Positions 10,840 to 22,846 of a stretch of DNA of 64,000 bases are shown piece after piece. Positions within the stretch are counted from its first letter, which is position 1. Each line of letters opens with the position of its first letter. Origin of the DNA: Hsuehochloa calcarea (lineage: Eukaryota > Streptophyta > Magnoliopsida > Poales > Poaceae); contig CM070598.1 of NCBI GenBank assembly GCA_036346395.1, positions 5,253,517 to 5,317,516 on the forward strand, given 5' to 3'. Made by a program: the position numbers and the translations under genes. The notes beneath the pieces are model-generated. The model was not told the DNA's origin. It made no database searches and was given only the letters and a program-made list of their open reading frames with translations.

Positions 10840-11680
10840 GGTAAGGTTTTGGTTCTTTCTGTAGAATAGACCAAGATCTTTGCTTCCTTAGAGGTATCGG
10901 ATGACGTTTTTTATTCCCTGCCAATGCCTTTTGGTAGGTTCTGCACTGTACCTTGCTAATAGATTTACTGCAAATGCAATGTCCGGTCTAGTACAGTTTG
11001 CTAGATACATAAGTGCTCCTACTGCACTCAGGTATGGGAATTCCGGTCCAAGGACTTCCTCCACCTCTTATTTAGGTCTGTATAGGTCCTTGTCTTGCTA
11101 TAAGGATCTCCCGACCATCGGCACTTTCGAAGGATATGTCTTTTCAAAGCTGAACATTTCTAACACTTTCTGAGTGTAGGTTGACTGATGTACTAGAATC
11201 CCTTCAGGGGTATGCTCAAGCTGCAGGCCTAGACAGTATTTGGTTTTACCCAAGTCTTTAATTTCAAATTCTGACTCCAGGTAAGAGCTTGCTTTCTAAA
11301 TATCTTCCATGGTCCCGATGATATTCAGATCATCTACATATACTGAGATTATACAGAATCCATTCTGGGATCGCTGTATAAAAACACAGGGACAATCCTC
11401 ATTGTTCGTGTAGCCTTTCTTGCAGAGAAAGTCGCTTAAACGATTATACCATATTCTGCCTGATTGCTTCAGCCCATATAGCGACTTTCTGAGTTGCACA
11501 CTGTACAAATTTCTATTTGCTCTTTTTTGGTTCGGGACAGGGATACCTTCCAGTACCTTTCATGTAAATGTCTGAATCCAAGTTCCCATAAAGGTATGCA
11601 GTTACCACATCCATCAATTTTATTTCTAAATTCAAGTTTACTGCCATTGAGATTAAATATCTAAAGGTAGTTCCGCCCAT
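10840..11680 (-). pseudogene. Copia 1 reverse transcriptase core
   Basis: The 11296-11508 frame holds LRKSLYGLKQSGRIWYNRL and SVYVDDLNIIG, so the YVDD catalytic motif is present. Toward 10840 it continues, with stops, through DLGKTKYCLGLQLEHTPEGI, FPYLSAVGALMYLANCTRPD and IAFAVNLLARYS, the usual copia RT-to-RNase H connection. Stops after TMEDI and near 11080 make it non-functional. Frameshifts separate this part from the N-terminal RT part. Confidence 0.85.
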
Positions 11681-12944
11681 GACCGGAGAATAAGTTTCTT
11701 CATAATCGACTCCTGGTCGTTGGGTGAAACCTTGTGCAACAAGCCTTGCTTTATGTCTTACAACTTCATTATTTTTATTTCTCTTTCAAACAAATACCCA
11801 CTAATACCCTACTGGATGCACATGGGGAGGCGTGCGGCTTACAGGCCCAAACACCTATCTTTTATTCAGAGATATTAATTTTGCTTCTATTGCCTTCTTC
11901 CAATCTTTTCAATATGATCTTTTCTTACATTTAGCGAGCGATGCAGGCTCTGGATCAAGATCGATGATTGTGGCAATTTTCTTTGCAAAATAAATGTCGA
12001 CATTGGCTGTTGTTCTATTCATAGATTCTCCCGTGATTACATAATTTATAGCTATTTCTTCATGGGGCGATACTTCTAATGCTTCTACTTGCTTACCAAT
12101 GCTTTCAATTACGGGGGCAAGTCCCTTTAGTTTTTCAGCTCCGATGTGTGCGCACACATCCATGCTGATGTCTCCCTCCGTGGGAATATTCAAATTTGGT
12201 ATGCCTTTTGCTGAAGGTTCTATACCGGTGCCAGGTCTCAATTGGCTCCCTTTCTGGTTGTAGGGAACTTCAGTGATCGGTTGTGTCAAGTCCTTCTTAT
12301 CCTTTTTCGCCAGGCGTCCCCGGTTACTTGGGATTCGAGGGGCTGAAGTTCTCGTCCTTTTATTCTGAGGCCTCTGGACGGGATTAGAGATACCTTCAAT
12401 TTTCTTTGGTATTTCAACCCTCTCCGGCGTATTGCATGCAGGCATATGCGACTTGGTCACACTTTTCAAATCACTAAAGTGGTCAGACAGTTGATTCGCT
12501 AATGCTTGCAAATCAATTATCTTCTGGACTTCTCTATTTGTTTCACTAGTGCGCGGGTCATGTGCATGGATTCCCGTGGCTTGCCACATCAGTTCCCGAT
12601 ATTTTTCATCAAGGGGTTAATTTTCTCCCCTAATGACGGGAAACTATCCTCATCGAATATGTCGTGCATAGGTGAAGCCGATGTCAGATGCAAATCTCCA
12701 GTCATGGGGTCCAGATACTTGATTATGGATGTGTCTCATAACCAACGTATATACCAGACTTTCGGAGAGGGTCCATTGTAGTTCGCTGCGGTGGTGGTAT
12801 AGGTACATAAACCTTACAACCAAACCTTCGAAGATGGAAGATTTTCGGTGTTGACCCTTGCGCTAGTTGCATAGGTGAATGGATGTTATATGCTGATGGT
12901 CGAAAATTGATGAGAGTTACTGCGTGTAGGACTGCGTGTCCCCA
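11681..12944 (-). pseudogene. Copia 1 RT N terminus and integrase-RT spacer
   Basis: The 11909-12589 frame (226 residues) is the low-conservation spacer between integrase and RT in copia polyproteins, rich in Pro, Lys and Glu. It ends around FAKKIATIIDLDPEPASLAKCK, just before the RT fingers. Element 2 has a shortened, more decayed equivalent at about 29400-30500. It is placed by position and by homology to element 2. Confidence 0.6.
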
Positions 12945-14023
12945 TCATGTAGTTGGTAAATTACAATTATGCAAGAGCGGTCGGGCAATAAATTTAATTC
13001 TTTTAATTAATGCTTCTGCTAGTCCATTCTGGGTGTGGACATGTGGTACAGAGTGCTCAACGGTAATTCTCATTGCCATAAAATAATCATCAAATGCCTT
13101 TGAAGTAAATTCTCCAGCGTTGTCCATCCTGATGGACTTCACATGATGATCAAAGAAATTATTCTAAATCTTAATTATTTGCGAGATCAGCTTTGCAAAA
13201 GCGTGGTTTCTCGTAGACAATAAGCATACATACGACCATTTCGAGGAAGCATCGATGAGCACCATAAAGTACCTAAATGGCTCTGACAGGGGCTGTATAG
13301 GACCGCAAATGTCTCTCTGGATACGGTCCAGGAATGCATGGATTTCAACCTTTACTTTCAAAGTAGAGAGTCTAGTAATCATTTTTTCGGTGGCACATGT
13401 AAGGCACACGAAATCTTCTGGATACGGAAAATTCTTTACATTGATATTATGCCCCTGAGAACTAGTAATTATATTTCTCATCATTCTAAGACCGGGGTGG
13501 CCTAATCTACCATGCGAGAGACAGAAAAGTTTAGAGCTTCTAAAAGTCGTTTTCAGGACAGTATAGGCTGCAGATGCCTTAATATGAGTGTAGTATAGCC
13601 CAGATTCATATGAAGGAAGTCTTTCTAATACCTTTTTTCCATTTTCCTCGCGTTTTGTAATTAGTAGGTATTCCTTACCATACTCTTCTTCAGTCTCTAC
13701 GTGGAGACCGTTAGCGCGAATATCTTTAAAGCTTAAGAGAGTCCTGGTCGATTCTGGGTACAACAAGGCTTCTTCAATGACCAATGTTGTGCCCATCGGG
13801 AGTATAATTGTGGCTCTTCCTGAGCCTATTACACAAGTATCGCTGCCTGCGATTGTCGTAAGACTACCAGCATTCTTACTGATTGACTGGAAAATTTTGT
13901 CTCTCTTAATATGGTATTCGTTGTGCCGCTGTCTGCTAAGCATACTTCCTCCATAGGGCGCCACACGCGTTCTGATATACATATAAAATATTTATTAATA
14001 TAGGGTAGCAAGCAACCATACAT
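12945..14023 (-). pseudogene. Copia 1 protease and integrase
   Basis: The protease motif LADSGTT is visible near 13930, in one frame; the following sequence continues in another (13164-13982), showing a frameshift. Then come the integrase zinc finger (HGRLGHPG..., CLTCATEK) and the catalytic core: DICGPIQP near the first Asp, MDNAGEF for the second, and NGLAEALIKRIK for the Glu. A stop after SQIIKI near 13164 splits the integrase into two frames. Integrase inserts the cDNA into the host genome; this copy cannot encode an intact one. Confidence 0.85.
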
Positions 14024-14200
14024 AAAAATACTTCAAAACAGAACACAATTTGCCTTTATTAATACGAGAAAAAGTCATGCGGGACTCATAATAAGAATTT
14101 ATTTCTTTGCTCTCCTAGAGCTTATAACCATTATGCAAAATTATTATTCTATTACAACCAAAAACTGCAAATGACTATAAAACTAAGTGCAATGCGTGCA

Positions 14201-15271
14201 CTAGATCAAATCAGCGAAGTATGAAGATACTTCTGCCTGGATCTGTGCTACGTTCATCTGCTCCTCGTCGGCAACTACAGCTGCTGCTGCTGCGATGTCC
14301 AAAGAAGGTGTGATGGGGGCTGCCATCGGGTTGTCCACATCCATGGGTGCATCCCATGATTGTGGATCCTCTGTGCCTGCAATGGCGAGGTGTGTCTCAT
14401 GCTGTCCTTTGCCCTTCTTCTTGGCCTTGAAGGCATCGATCACGTACTGCGACTCATGGCAAACACGTGACCAATGACTCCAAGTGCCACATTTGTAGCA
14501 AGTTTGGTCCTGCTAACCATATGGCTTCTCGTCGCGCTTCTTTTGTCCGCCCTTCTTGGCTTGGGCAGTTTGCTTGGTTTTGCGACCCATGACCTTACCC
14601 TTCCTGCCTCTTTCTGCTGAGTGAGGCTTTCTCACCTTGTAGCTGGTTGTGTTGACTTTATGACCAACTTTGCTACTAGGTGGCTGTGAGATGTAGTTCT
14701 TTCGGAAAACGTCATCTTGAGCTTCTGCAACTTGCATGATATCGATCAGTTCGGCATACTCCTTGTAGCCATCCTGCCGATAGTTGCGTGCGGATTGCAC
14801 TGCGTTGGGGTGGAAGGTAGAGAGAGTTTTTTCTATCTTACGCTTCGTGCATGGTTACTTTACCACATAGTTGAAGACTTGCACAAATTACATGCAATGC
14901 GGTGTACTCTCCACGCCTTGTAGTCGACAAAAATGCGATCGGTTCTAATCCTACTCTGCACGAGGAAGGATGGTGTACTTTAGCTTCTCCAACCACTTCT
15001 TCAGTGCGGTCCATAAGGCTAGTGTGTTCTTTTCTGCCATGTACTCATTCTTGAGCGTTAGGCAGAGATGGTGTCTGAGGAAATGAAGTGCTTGATCATT
15101 CTCCTCAGCAGTTGGAGCGGCATCCTTCAGGGTGCCAAGTCCAATAGCAGCACGAAGCTTCTTTGCTCCAAGTACAATCTCGACATCTCATGCCCAAGTC
15201 AGATAATTGTGGCCATGCTGGGCTAGCTCTTCGAACTCCCGGTTCGTAATGCCAGTCATATGCATATTCAT
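14201..15271 (-). pseudogene. Copia 1 gag
   Basis: From an ATG at 15271 the frame reads MNMHMTGITNREFEELAQHG, then IVLGAKKLRAAIGLGTLKDA and LRHHLCLTLKNEYMAEKN, the UBN2-type gag found in grass copia elements. Later comes STFHPNAVQSARNYRQDGY and then a zinc knuckle CYKCGTWSHWSRVCH (C-x2-C-x4-H-x4-C, near 14460-14505). Stops lie after LTWA, around 14850-14950 and before the zinc knuckle. Gag forms the virus-like particle in active elements. The frame ends at 14201 with SYFADLI. Confidence 0.85.
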
Positions 15272-16126
15272 GCAAAGAGTGTATAAGATTACTGCTGGTA
15301 GCTTACATAAAATGGTTACAAAAATTCTTATAATGTTTCCGTATTTTTCTATGCATTTTTCAAGATTTACTACTATTTTCAGTTATTAAAAGTAATGTAA
15401 ATAATCACAAATAGTAAATACAGTAAATAAATTGCATAGAGATAATAATAACAAGGTAAAAATGATTCAAATGCAAAAACCGATTCAAAATTTGAATTCT
15501 TGAGGCCCTTTTCTGCTGGAATATGAATTTTCGGCGAATTCTGCAATTTCCAGAGCAAAAACGTGAAAAATCCAGTTCTGAGAAATTTTTCGCGCAATTT
15601 ACGGAAAAACCGAGGCCTTTTTTGCAAAACGACCCCTTTTTTCTTTTCTTTTTCTTGGCCTTGGGTTATACGGGCGGCCCGTTCGTAAATCATAAGAACC
15701 CCGGTGGGGACTCGGTAGGGTTCCCTACCCCCGAGTTCCTCTCGGGCGGCGACGGCTCCCATGAGCCGCCGCGTTCCTCTCGGGTGGCGGCGGCTCCCTT
15801 CATGGGAGCCGCCATGGCGAGCTCTGCCATGGCTTGGCCGACTCCGTGCGGAGCTCGCGCTCAGGCGGGCCCGGTGGTGGGTCGCGGTGGCCCATCAGGA
15901 GCTCGTCTGGGAGCGGCGGGAGGCTTTGGGCGGCGCGCGCACAAGGCGTCTGGCGGGGTCCGTCGGGCCGACACTCGTCTTGAGGCGGCGGGAGGGCTCC
16001 GACGGCGGGCCAGCTTCATGCGTGGCGCGACGAGGCGAGGAGGTGGCCGGCCGGTCCCATGGCCGCATTCCCCTTCTCCCGTCTTTCCCTCCTTCCCTCC
16101 TTCCTATGATGTTGCCGGGGGGGGGG
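15272..16126 (-). other. Copia 1 untranslated leader
   Basis: The stretch 15380-15660 matches 31840-32140 in element 2, and both continue into a GC-rich part (15700-16126 here). A hairpin with a perfect 10-bp stem, GGCGGCTCCC and its complement, lies at 15789-15813. Open frames here on either strand are low-complexity and frame-inconsistent, so I do not call them genes. The 5' LTR that should follow is absent. Confidence 0.6.
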
Positions 16127-16132
16127 GGGTTT

Positions 16133-17561
16133 GCCGTGCCTACCTTCGATAGGGCCCAGACCCAATTCAATGACCGCTCAGCAAAACTAAAGTAGGCAGC
16201 ACGAGCAAATTTTGGCCCCTTGTTTTTCTAAAAGTAAAATTCACGGCAGGTCATTGAACTCAATGTGGTGTGTCAGCTGAGTAATGCTACTCTCAAAATA
16301 TATGTTTGAGTCACTGATGTGATTTAAGTGAACCATTAGCGGTCATAAGTGGACATACCGGGTCATTTTGCCCGCGTGGCACCATCACGTTAGTTGTGAC
16401 TTTGCAAATACCGCCCTCGCATGCACCGCCGCGCCAGCCTCCCCACCTTGTCCGGCATCATCCACTGCCCACTCCGTGTCTCCTTCCACTTCCCACCGTG
16501 TCCTCTGCATGCCTCCTCCTCATGCCCTCATGTTGCGCGTACACTTCACTCCCCTACCTCGCCCTCAAGGCTTTCACCTCCTTCACGGCCCGCCTCCCCT
16601 CCATCCATGCCGATGTCTCCCTCTTCAGCTCCTCCTCCAACATCCCGCTCTCCTACATCGACAATTCTGTGCTCACCCTCCTCCGCACCACTGCCGTCTC
16701 CTGGTCATCGTCTCCCTCCTTGTCTCCCCTCCACCATGGCCCTCGCGCTCGCCAGCGCCCTCGTGCCCTACCTCATGGAAGCCCACCTCTCCACCCTCCC
16801 CTCCATCTCTCGCATCCTTATCTGGAACTGCACCACGACCAAATTTGTCGTGCTCACCGCCAAGCTCCAGCACGCGCAACCGGGGGTCTCCATCAAGGAG
16901 GTTGACGACATGGACGAGATGGTGGCCACGACGGACGTCGTGAGCCACACGACAGGGTCGCAGGAACTGACCGTGCGTGGGGTGTTGCTGCGACAGGGGG
17001 CGCACTTGGACCTGGTGAATCATTCATGCGGATGATGTGAGAGTGCGATGGCAAGGCGCTCCGACGAGGGAGGGTGTCCATTGACTTTGAGGCGACGATG
17101 GAGGAGGTCGGGGAGCTGGTGTGCACGTTCCAGCGCAGCATGCTCAGGAGGGAGGACATGGCGGGGACGCTCGAGGTGGAGGAAGGAGCGATCCTACAGA
17201 CCTCTTATTCATCGTCCACATCGCCAGGAGGCCCACCACCATCAAAATCCATCACCGCTATGGCCAAGCTCTAGGCCGCACCGCCGTGCTCGCCGACCTG
17301 CTGCTCCAGGCCTTTCTGCGATGCGTCGTCCATGTAATCACGACCCCTGCCTCCTCTTGAAACTGTCCATGCCCTCTCCGTAGCCTAACCGTCGTTGGAA
17401 CTCGTCATATTCGAGCTTCTCCTTCCCGTCACGGCGTTGTTGCAGCCAGCCATCCTCAGTGTGCTCCAAGCAAAGCTGTCACCACTGGTATCTTGCCCAC
17501 ATCCTCGCGATTCTCGTGCTCCCACCATCTAGGCTGGAGGACCGCCAACGTTGTTCCTCTG
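16133..17561. repeat. Duplicated block B (second copy of 7408-8837)
   Basis: Starting at GCCTACCTTCGATAGGGCCC the sequence matches 7408-8837 at high identity, with offset about 8724. It includes the terminal-repeat sequence (16234-16415) and about 100 bp outside it. There is no matching right terminus; instead the gene fragment continues beyond the point where copy A stops. So this is not a second insertion of the element with both its ends. Confidence 0.85.
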
Positions 17562-17698
17562 AACGATGCATTTGGATTAATTTTCATCGCTACACTTCTT
17601 TTATGGATGTTTGTCTGTCTTCGCTCCCGCATTATTGCCATGAACTGAAAACAACATCAGATGCGCCTGGCCGACTCGGAACGAACACGATAAGATGA
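16396..17698 (+). pseudogene. Captured gene fragment, copy B (longer)
   Basis: Same protein-like text as copy A, in three frames: LPYLALKAFTSFTARLP..., then LASALVPYLMEAHLSTLPS... through VDDMDEMVATTDVVSHTTGS, then SIDFEATMEEVGELV and DLLFIVHIARRP. It then extends with ILAILVLPPSRLEDRQRCSS, CIWINFHRYTSFMDVCLSSL and ends TTSDAPGRLGTNTIR at 17695. The added C terminus reads as genuine coding sequence. Frameshifts at about 16700, 17030 and 17200 rule out function. Family not recognised. Confidence 0.55.
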
Positions 17699-18490
17699 AA
17701 ACAGAAAAAGAATAGTTTTTTTTTTTCGGTTGTTTCATCTTACCGATATTAATTTCTCCAGCTCGATCGATGGCGAGTCTAGAGGGACGGCGATAGAAGA
17801 AATCAAAGTGAGTGGCCATCATGGAAAGGAAAGCAGAATGCTAGTTTTCTTTTCTCTTTTTTTTTCGCCTTTCGTTTTTAACTTCACGTGGTGGATTCTT
17901 TTCCCTTGACCGTGTTTCCCATCTGATTCCGTTCCTCCAAAAGTTTTCATCGCCATGTTTGTTTGCTTCTTTTCCTTTTATTCTCAAACACCCCCGTCCT
18001 TCTTATTGGAGGGCTAAAGTTGTCAAGTATTTTTTTATGTGGAGAAAATGAGACACAGCGAGGTTAATTTTGGGGGGGAAAAGAAGAAAATGGATCAATA
18101 TTCCTATGGATATTACCCTGCCCCGTTGCTTGTCAAACACAACCAGAGAGAAAAATGAGACAAATTAAAGCGAGTCACCTCACAAAAAAAAATTAATGGA
18201 GATTTTCCTCCTCCATTCTCACTGGGTTATCTCCTTCAAACAGTCAGTTCGACGTCTCTATCTTTGACAAACCGTCGGTCTATCGTGTTTAGTTTTATCA
18301 ACCACACCGTGGTTCTCCTCTAAAGCTCTAAAGTAGACACAAGAAAAGTTCAGATCCCGCCCAAATATGGATCAAGACCTGATTTACCAAGACAACTAAA
18401 TTGACAAAATTTACCATTTCAACCCGTTCACTACGTAACTAATCATGCAATCCTAGCCAAAGTTGATCCACATGGCATATGCATTTCAGC
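17699..18490. other. Gene-free interval
   Basis: AT-rich sequence with homopolymer runs (T10 at 17718, G8 at 18072). I see no open frame, repeat pair or transposon ends that I can support. Confidence 0.4.
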
Positions 18491-18504
18491 TCCTTTCCTT
18501 TCGA

Positions 18505-18790
18505 GAGAGAGAGAGAAAGAAACATAAACTTCCCCTCCCCAATTGAACCCCCTCTGATGAGGTTGAGAAAGACTCACCCTCATTTTGGCTTTCCTTTTCC
18601 TGTTTTTAACCCAGGCCTTTCCCTTTTCCGGGACCTCCCCTCCCTCGCGCCCAGGTCGTTCTCCTCTCTTTTTCACGCCTTGATACAGCGGTTGCTGCTG
18701 CTCTCTGCCTCTCTCTCTCCTCTCTCAGAGTGCCTGAGTCCATTCCTTGCCTGTGAAGTTTGGCATGAGTTCTGAACCTATCACTCTATA

Positions 18791-18824
<34 letters not shown>

Positions 18825-18875
18825 AAAAGCTCTCCCATTTCCAGTGCCATGATGCAGAGAGAGAGAGAGAGAGTA
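18505..18875. repeat. Microsatellites (GA)n, (CT)n(CA)n
   Basis: GA-rich run at 18505-18522, (CT)n followed by (CA)n at 18791-18824, and (GA)n at 18857-18873. The interval between is CT-rich (18600-18740), like plant 5' UTR DNA, but no downstream coding sequence was found. Confidence 0.8.
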
Positions 18876-21523
18876 GATGTATCAGCTGCTGCGGCAGTAG
18901 CGTGATTAGGTGCAGCGGGTGGGGCGTAGCTTTCGTGAAAGCAAGACGTGCAAACTATTTCGGCATTGGCATCTGTAACAGCAGCAATCATCTTGCCCCT
19001 GTCAGGCTCGCTCGGTCTCGCACCATACACCACCACAAAATCTCTCCCTCGGCTCGAGCTGCCGCCTGCTGCGAGCGAAACCGTGTGTGGTGTGGTGGCC
19101 GGTGTCCTCCAAACGGCACGGGAGGCCGACGAGTGCTTATTATTTACCGCGACGGTGGGCCCGGACCACGGGCTCGCGTGGGGCCAACCTCCCCCTGGTG
19201 TGTGGAGGAAGGAGAAGAATCGCCGCCAGGTGGCTCCAATCCAGGGGAGTGGCGCGGACGGACGGGGACGGGGACGGTGGCCGGATGACCGCCTCCCTCC
19301 CTGCATGCGAACAGGACAGTTTTTCCTCGTTTTAGCAGAAATGCATGGTGGTGGTGATTATGGTACATGGGCAGTGTAGATTAGGTTATTGATAGAATGA
19401 GTGCGAGGAGTTTAATTTACCAGAAAGCTGAAAAGCATGAGATCACCTATTTTGTACAGAGATTCTAAAATTTACATACGAATCTCCTCTTAGAAAGGGA
19501 AGAGATAGATATGCAAGACAAAATAAGCATTGAAGCATCATCACAAGTTTGTCCTTGCTTGAGTTGAGCACTTGAGTTGGGCAGTTGAGCCTCCCCTCCT
19601 CCTCTTCTTCTTCCACTTGGGCGCTTGCCCCAACCGCCAGGTGGTCAAAAGCCTCGGCACCACCGCACACCCGAGCCTTTTTCACTCCCCACCGCACCAC
19701 CCGCGCCTTTTCTTTACCGTCTCCGACGTCACTTTCAGTCTCACCACTCCAAGCTCAAGGTGAGTCATCCCCGTGGTAAGGTGGTTCCCTTTCCTTCCCT
19801 GACGCAAGATCAGATCAGATCAGGCGGGCGAAAAAGAGAGCCGGTTCGGGAGTTGGGAGACGGAGAAAAAGCGTGATCATACCACCATATAGTTTCCGAG
19901 ATTTACGTCTCCCCACCCCACGAGTCTCCTACACCGGGGCATTTGCCAAGCACGATGTACATTTGAGCTACCTCCAATGCCGAGGCCGCACGCTCCAAAG
20001 TGTAATCTTCCCAAAGACTTTGTGCAGGTTCAGAAACATAACAACATGACAATTTCTTGATGAGCTTCACAGGAACTTTGTGCTACGGAACAGTGTAATC
20101 TTCCCAAAGACTTGGTAGAAATTTCTGCGAGGATTTACAGGAGCAGCCGGTGTATCTTGTATGTATGGCATGTAGTTGGGCTTCCAGGTAATGAAGGTGT
20201 AGCAGCTTGGATTTCCTCCCAACACCGTCAAACACCGCGTTCGCCTCACGAGAATCCTGAACACAGGATGGTGACACAAGCTTTGAATTACTTTCAGGCG
20301 CTATTTGGAAGAAGAATTACCGCGGTGAATGGGGTGGTGAAGTGAGAGCGGGGTAAAGGTGAGAGAGACGGAGAGAGAGAGAGGGAGCAGGCAGAGCATG
20401 GTCACGCCATTCCCATGGGCATCGGCATCGCATTTCGCAACACCACCACTGCCATCGATGCCGCAGCTGCAGGGGTGGGGGGGGGGGTGGCACGGCTCTC
20501 GAGACTGCACGAGCGGAGTCATGCCACACCGCTCGGCGAATGGATTCGCATCTTCTGCTATTGCACTGGACATAGCAGAGCAATGACAGAGGAGAGCACA
20601 GTGCTATGACGAAAGAATGGTGCAGATCAACTCGTACAGTGTCCGACACAGTGTTCAAAACAGTACCGCAACCGCGATATCTTAGCTACAGAAAGATCAA
20701 CTTGTACAGTGTCAACACAGTGTTCAGTACCGCAACCGCAATATTTCGGTACAGTTCTTCGCTACAGTACCGAATGCGGTCTCAGCCTCCGCCGAAGCAA
20801 ATGTCACGTAACCGTAGTCCCTCGGCCTCAGTTCTCCGCATTTCGCCGCTTATTTCAATCCATTTTATTCTACGCAAACGGATGATGGATCCCCCCTCTC
20901 GCCTTCTCGCTTGACCAGGTGTGACCGTGAGAGTAGCTACCATGTTCAAGTTCAACCTGTTCACCATGCCTCCATCCGATTTCTTCTTTGCTCGAACACG
21001 ATACAAGAGTACATAATCATCTGGAACTACGCTGTCAAGTTCAGTAGTAGTATCATGTAAGTAGTGTGCACAAGGAATATTTGTGGCAAAATGTCATATA
21101 TTTGCATTACTCATTGTTCATCTCTTCCATAGCAATAACTAGTACTAGTACTGGCAGAGGAGGTAAGTAATTAATCCTACATGTAGAGAAGCACATGATC
21201 ATGAGGTTTGCGGCAAGCAGCCTCAGTTGATCTCCTCTTACAAATACGTGCTTGCTACTCAGCAGAAGGGGCGAGGAATCACAACTTCACAAAGCCCCCT
21301 AATGCCGAAAACCAAATATTCAAAAACAAAGCAAGGGAAAGTAGAACGCAAGTGTTTTTTTTCTCTTTTCCGAAAAAAAACCCGGAAAAACACCAAAACA
21401 CCAAAAACTAGATCCCAACGGATCGAAGCGCGCGTAGGAAAAAAGAAACGAAAAGGAGGAGAGAGAAATTGGAGCGGGGAGTTGTTGAACTAGTAGTGGT
21501 AGTTATTGTCCACCACGCCACGC
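18876..21523. other. Gene-poor region downstream of the DUF506 gene
   Basis: This holds GC-rich patches (18970-19300, 19560-19780) and two short duplications: GTGTAATCTTCCCAAAGACT at about 20000 and 20093, and a 68-bp imperfect direct repeat at 20627-20762 (starts GATCAACTCGTACAGTGTC). AAGCTCAAGGTGAGTC near 19750 looks like a splice donor, but no exon chain follows. The stretch just left of 21524 should contain the 3' UTR of the DUF506 gene. Confidence 0.4.
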
Positions 21524-22846
21524 TCAGAGGACGGCGGCGAGCCCCGTGACGACCGTCGCTTTGGGCGGCTGCTGCGGCTGCGGCTGCTTCTTGGTCGCGT
21601 CCTCCGTCGGGCAGCACGAAGACACCACCACCGTGATCTTCTCGCCGCCGCCCTCCGCGGCGGCGGCCTCCCCGCTTTTGTTCCTATCGAACAGGAGCTC
21701 GAACTCGCCGGAGAAGCTCACCGCCGACACCGGCGTCGCTGTCGCCGATGTGGCAAGCGCCGCTGCGGCGGCGGCGGCGACCTTGTCGCCGCAGCGGACG
21801 TGCGGGGACAGCCACTTGGCGAGCATGTACTCCGGCTTGCGCCACGGCGGGAAGTGCAGCCCCTTCTTCTTGAGGCTCTGCCGCGCCGCCTCCGCCACGA
21901 CGGCCACGATCTGCCCGAGGCGGTCCGGCGTCCCCACGAACAGCGCCGGCAGCGCCTGCAGCGCCGCGCGGTACGCCTTGGTCGACCGCGCCACCTCGAA
22001 CTCCGACCGGAAGTCCACCTCCACGATCAGCCGCCTCACCTCCTCCCCCACCACCGCGTCGATGTACTCGTGCTCCCCTGCGCAGATACATAGATTTCGC
22101 CGTCAGCGCCGGCCGTGAATGGCGGGGGTATCTACTGAACTGAACTGTGCGAGGTGGGGTGGGTACCTGCTGGGTAGGATGGGGTCTTCTCCCACCGCGA
22201 CTTGCAGACGGCAGCGTCGTAGCCGAGGGCCCTGAGGCCGTCGGCCACCCCGCGGCGGCACTCCGCCTTGCCCTTGCAGCCCTTGCCGCACCTCTCCGCG
22301 ATCCTGGACGCGTCCGCGAGAAGGTTCCGCTCCGCGACACTCGCGCTCTGCACCAAACCCTGCCAAGAATCGCACGCAAAGGAGACAACCCCTTCATCAT
22401 TTCGATGCGGAAGGCAAGGGGGAAAATTTGCAATTTTTTAATTGGGGGTTCGCGTGCGCCTTGCGAGAAATTTCGTCATACCTTAAGAGCCTCCAAGGTG
22501 TCGCCGGCCGCGGCGGGGGCGGGCACGGAGGCGTGCTCGGATGGGAGGAAGAAGTCCTCCTCGTCGCTGTCCTCGTAGTTGCTGCCGTTGAAGCAATTGC
22601 AGCGCCCACGCGGCGGCCGCTCGACGGCCGCGGCCTCCTCCATAAAGCTGAGCACCATGCGGTCGAGCCCCACCGACCCCGCCTCCGCCTCGCCGCCGGC
22701 GCCCGCTGGGGGCTTCTCGTCCTTCTCCTTCTCCTCTCCTTTCCATCCCCGGCGAGCCGCTCCGACGCAGAGACCCTCACCAGCAACCTCCGGAACCTCG
22801 AGACCCTCGGCGGCGCAGGCTGCTGCGGCGTCGGCTTCCCCTCCAT
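21524..22846 (-). CDS. DUF506 (PDDEXK_6) family protein, three exons, frameshift in exon 1
   Basis: Complement of exons 22482-22846, 22167-22359 and 21524-22077. Introns use CTTAAG/GTATGA...GGCAG/GG and GCAG/GTACCC...GCGCAG/GG, both GT-AG. Start: ATG at 22846 in a GCCATGG context with an in-frame stop upstream. The family core is clear: VGLDRMVLSFMEE, CNCFNGSNYEDSDEED, LVQSASVAERNLLADASRI, EHEYIDAVVGEEVRRLIVEV, DFRSEFEVARSTKAYRAALQ and HFPPWRKPEYMLAKWLSP. The C terminus ends VVTGLAAVL. Members have a PD-(D/E)XK nuclease-like fold; the Arabidopsis member RXR1 restrains root-hair growth, but the biochemical role is not settled. The N-terminal text MEGKPTPQQP...RFRRLLVRVSASER is in a different frame from the rest of exon 1; the shift lies in a GA-rich tract at about 22725-22745. 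It could be an assembly error or a real lesion. High GC (CG-rich third positions) is normal for grass genes. Confidence 0.85.

Larger units (their letters stand above)
9784..16126 (-). mobile_element. Copia retrotransposon 1, lacking its 5' LTR
   Basis: On the minus strand the order is leader (about 15280-16126), gag (14201-15271), protease-integrase (12945-14023), RT (about 11000-12589), RNase H (10309-10839), polypurine tract (10067-10077) and 3' LTR (9784-10066). This is the Ty1/copia order. The internal sequence and LTR are homologous to the element at 27337-33653. The 5' LTR is missing; the leader stops at about 16126, where duplicated block B begins. Frameshifts and stops in every domain show it is inactive. 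Confidence 0.9.

Noticed and set aside
15523..16195. Long open frames on both strands in a GC-rich stretch
   Set aside because: The composition is low-complexity, frames overlap on both strands, and position matches the copia leader seen again at 32200-32960.
18725..19306. 193-residue minus-strand open frame
   Set aside because: Runs through microsatellites (VCVCVCV, LSLSL) and has no recognisable domain.
20112..20345. Frame with VVGLPGNEGVAAW resembling a LINE RNase H
   Set aside because: Only a short chance-level resemblance; no catalytic pattern and no adjacent RT.
21506..22118. Long plus-strand frames opposite the DUF506 gene
   Set aside because: Antisense shadows of a high-GC coding sequence; the minus frame has family motifs and matching splice sites.
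22745..22790. A mini-intron (GTGAGG...GGAAAG) to explain the exon 1 frame change
   Set aside because: It would be 42 bp, too short for plants, and a multiple of three, so it would not change the frame.
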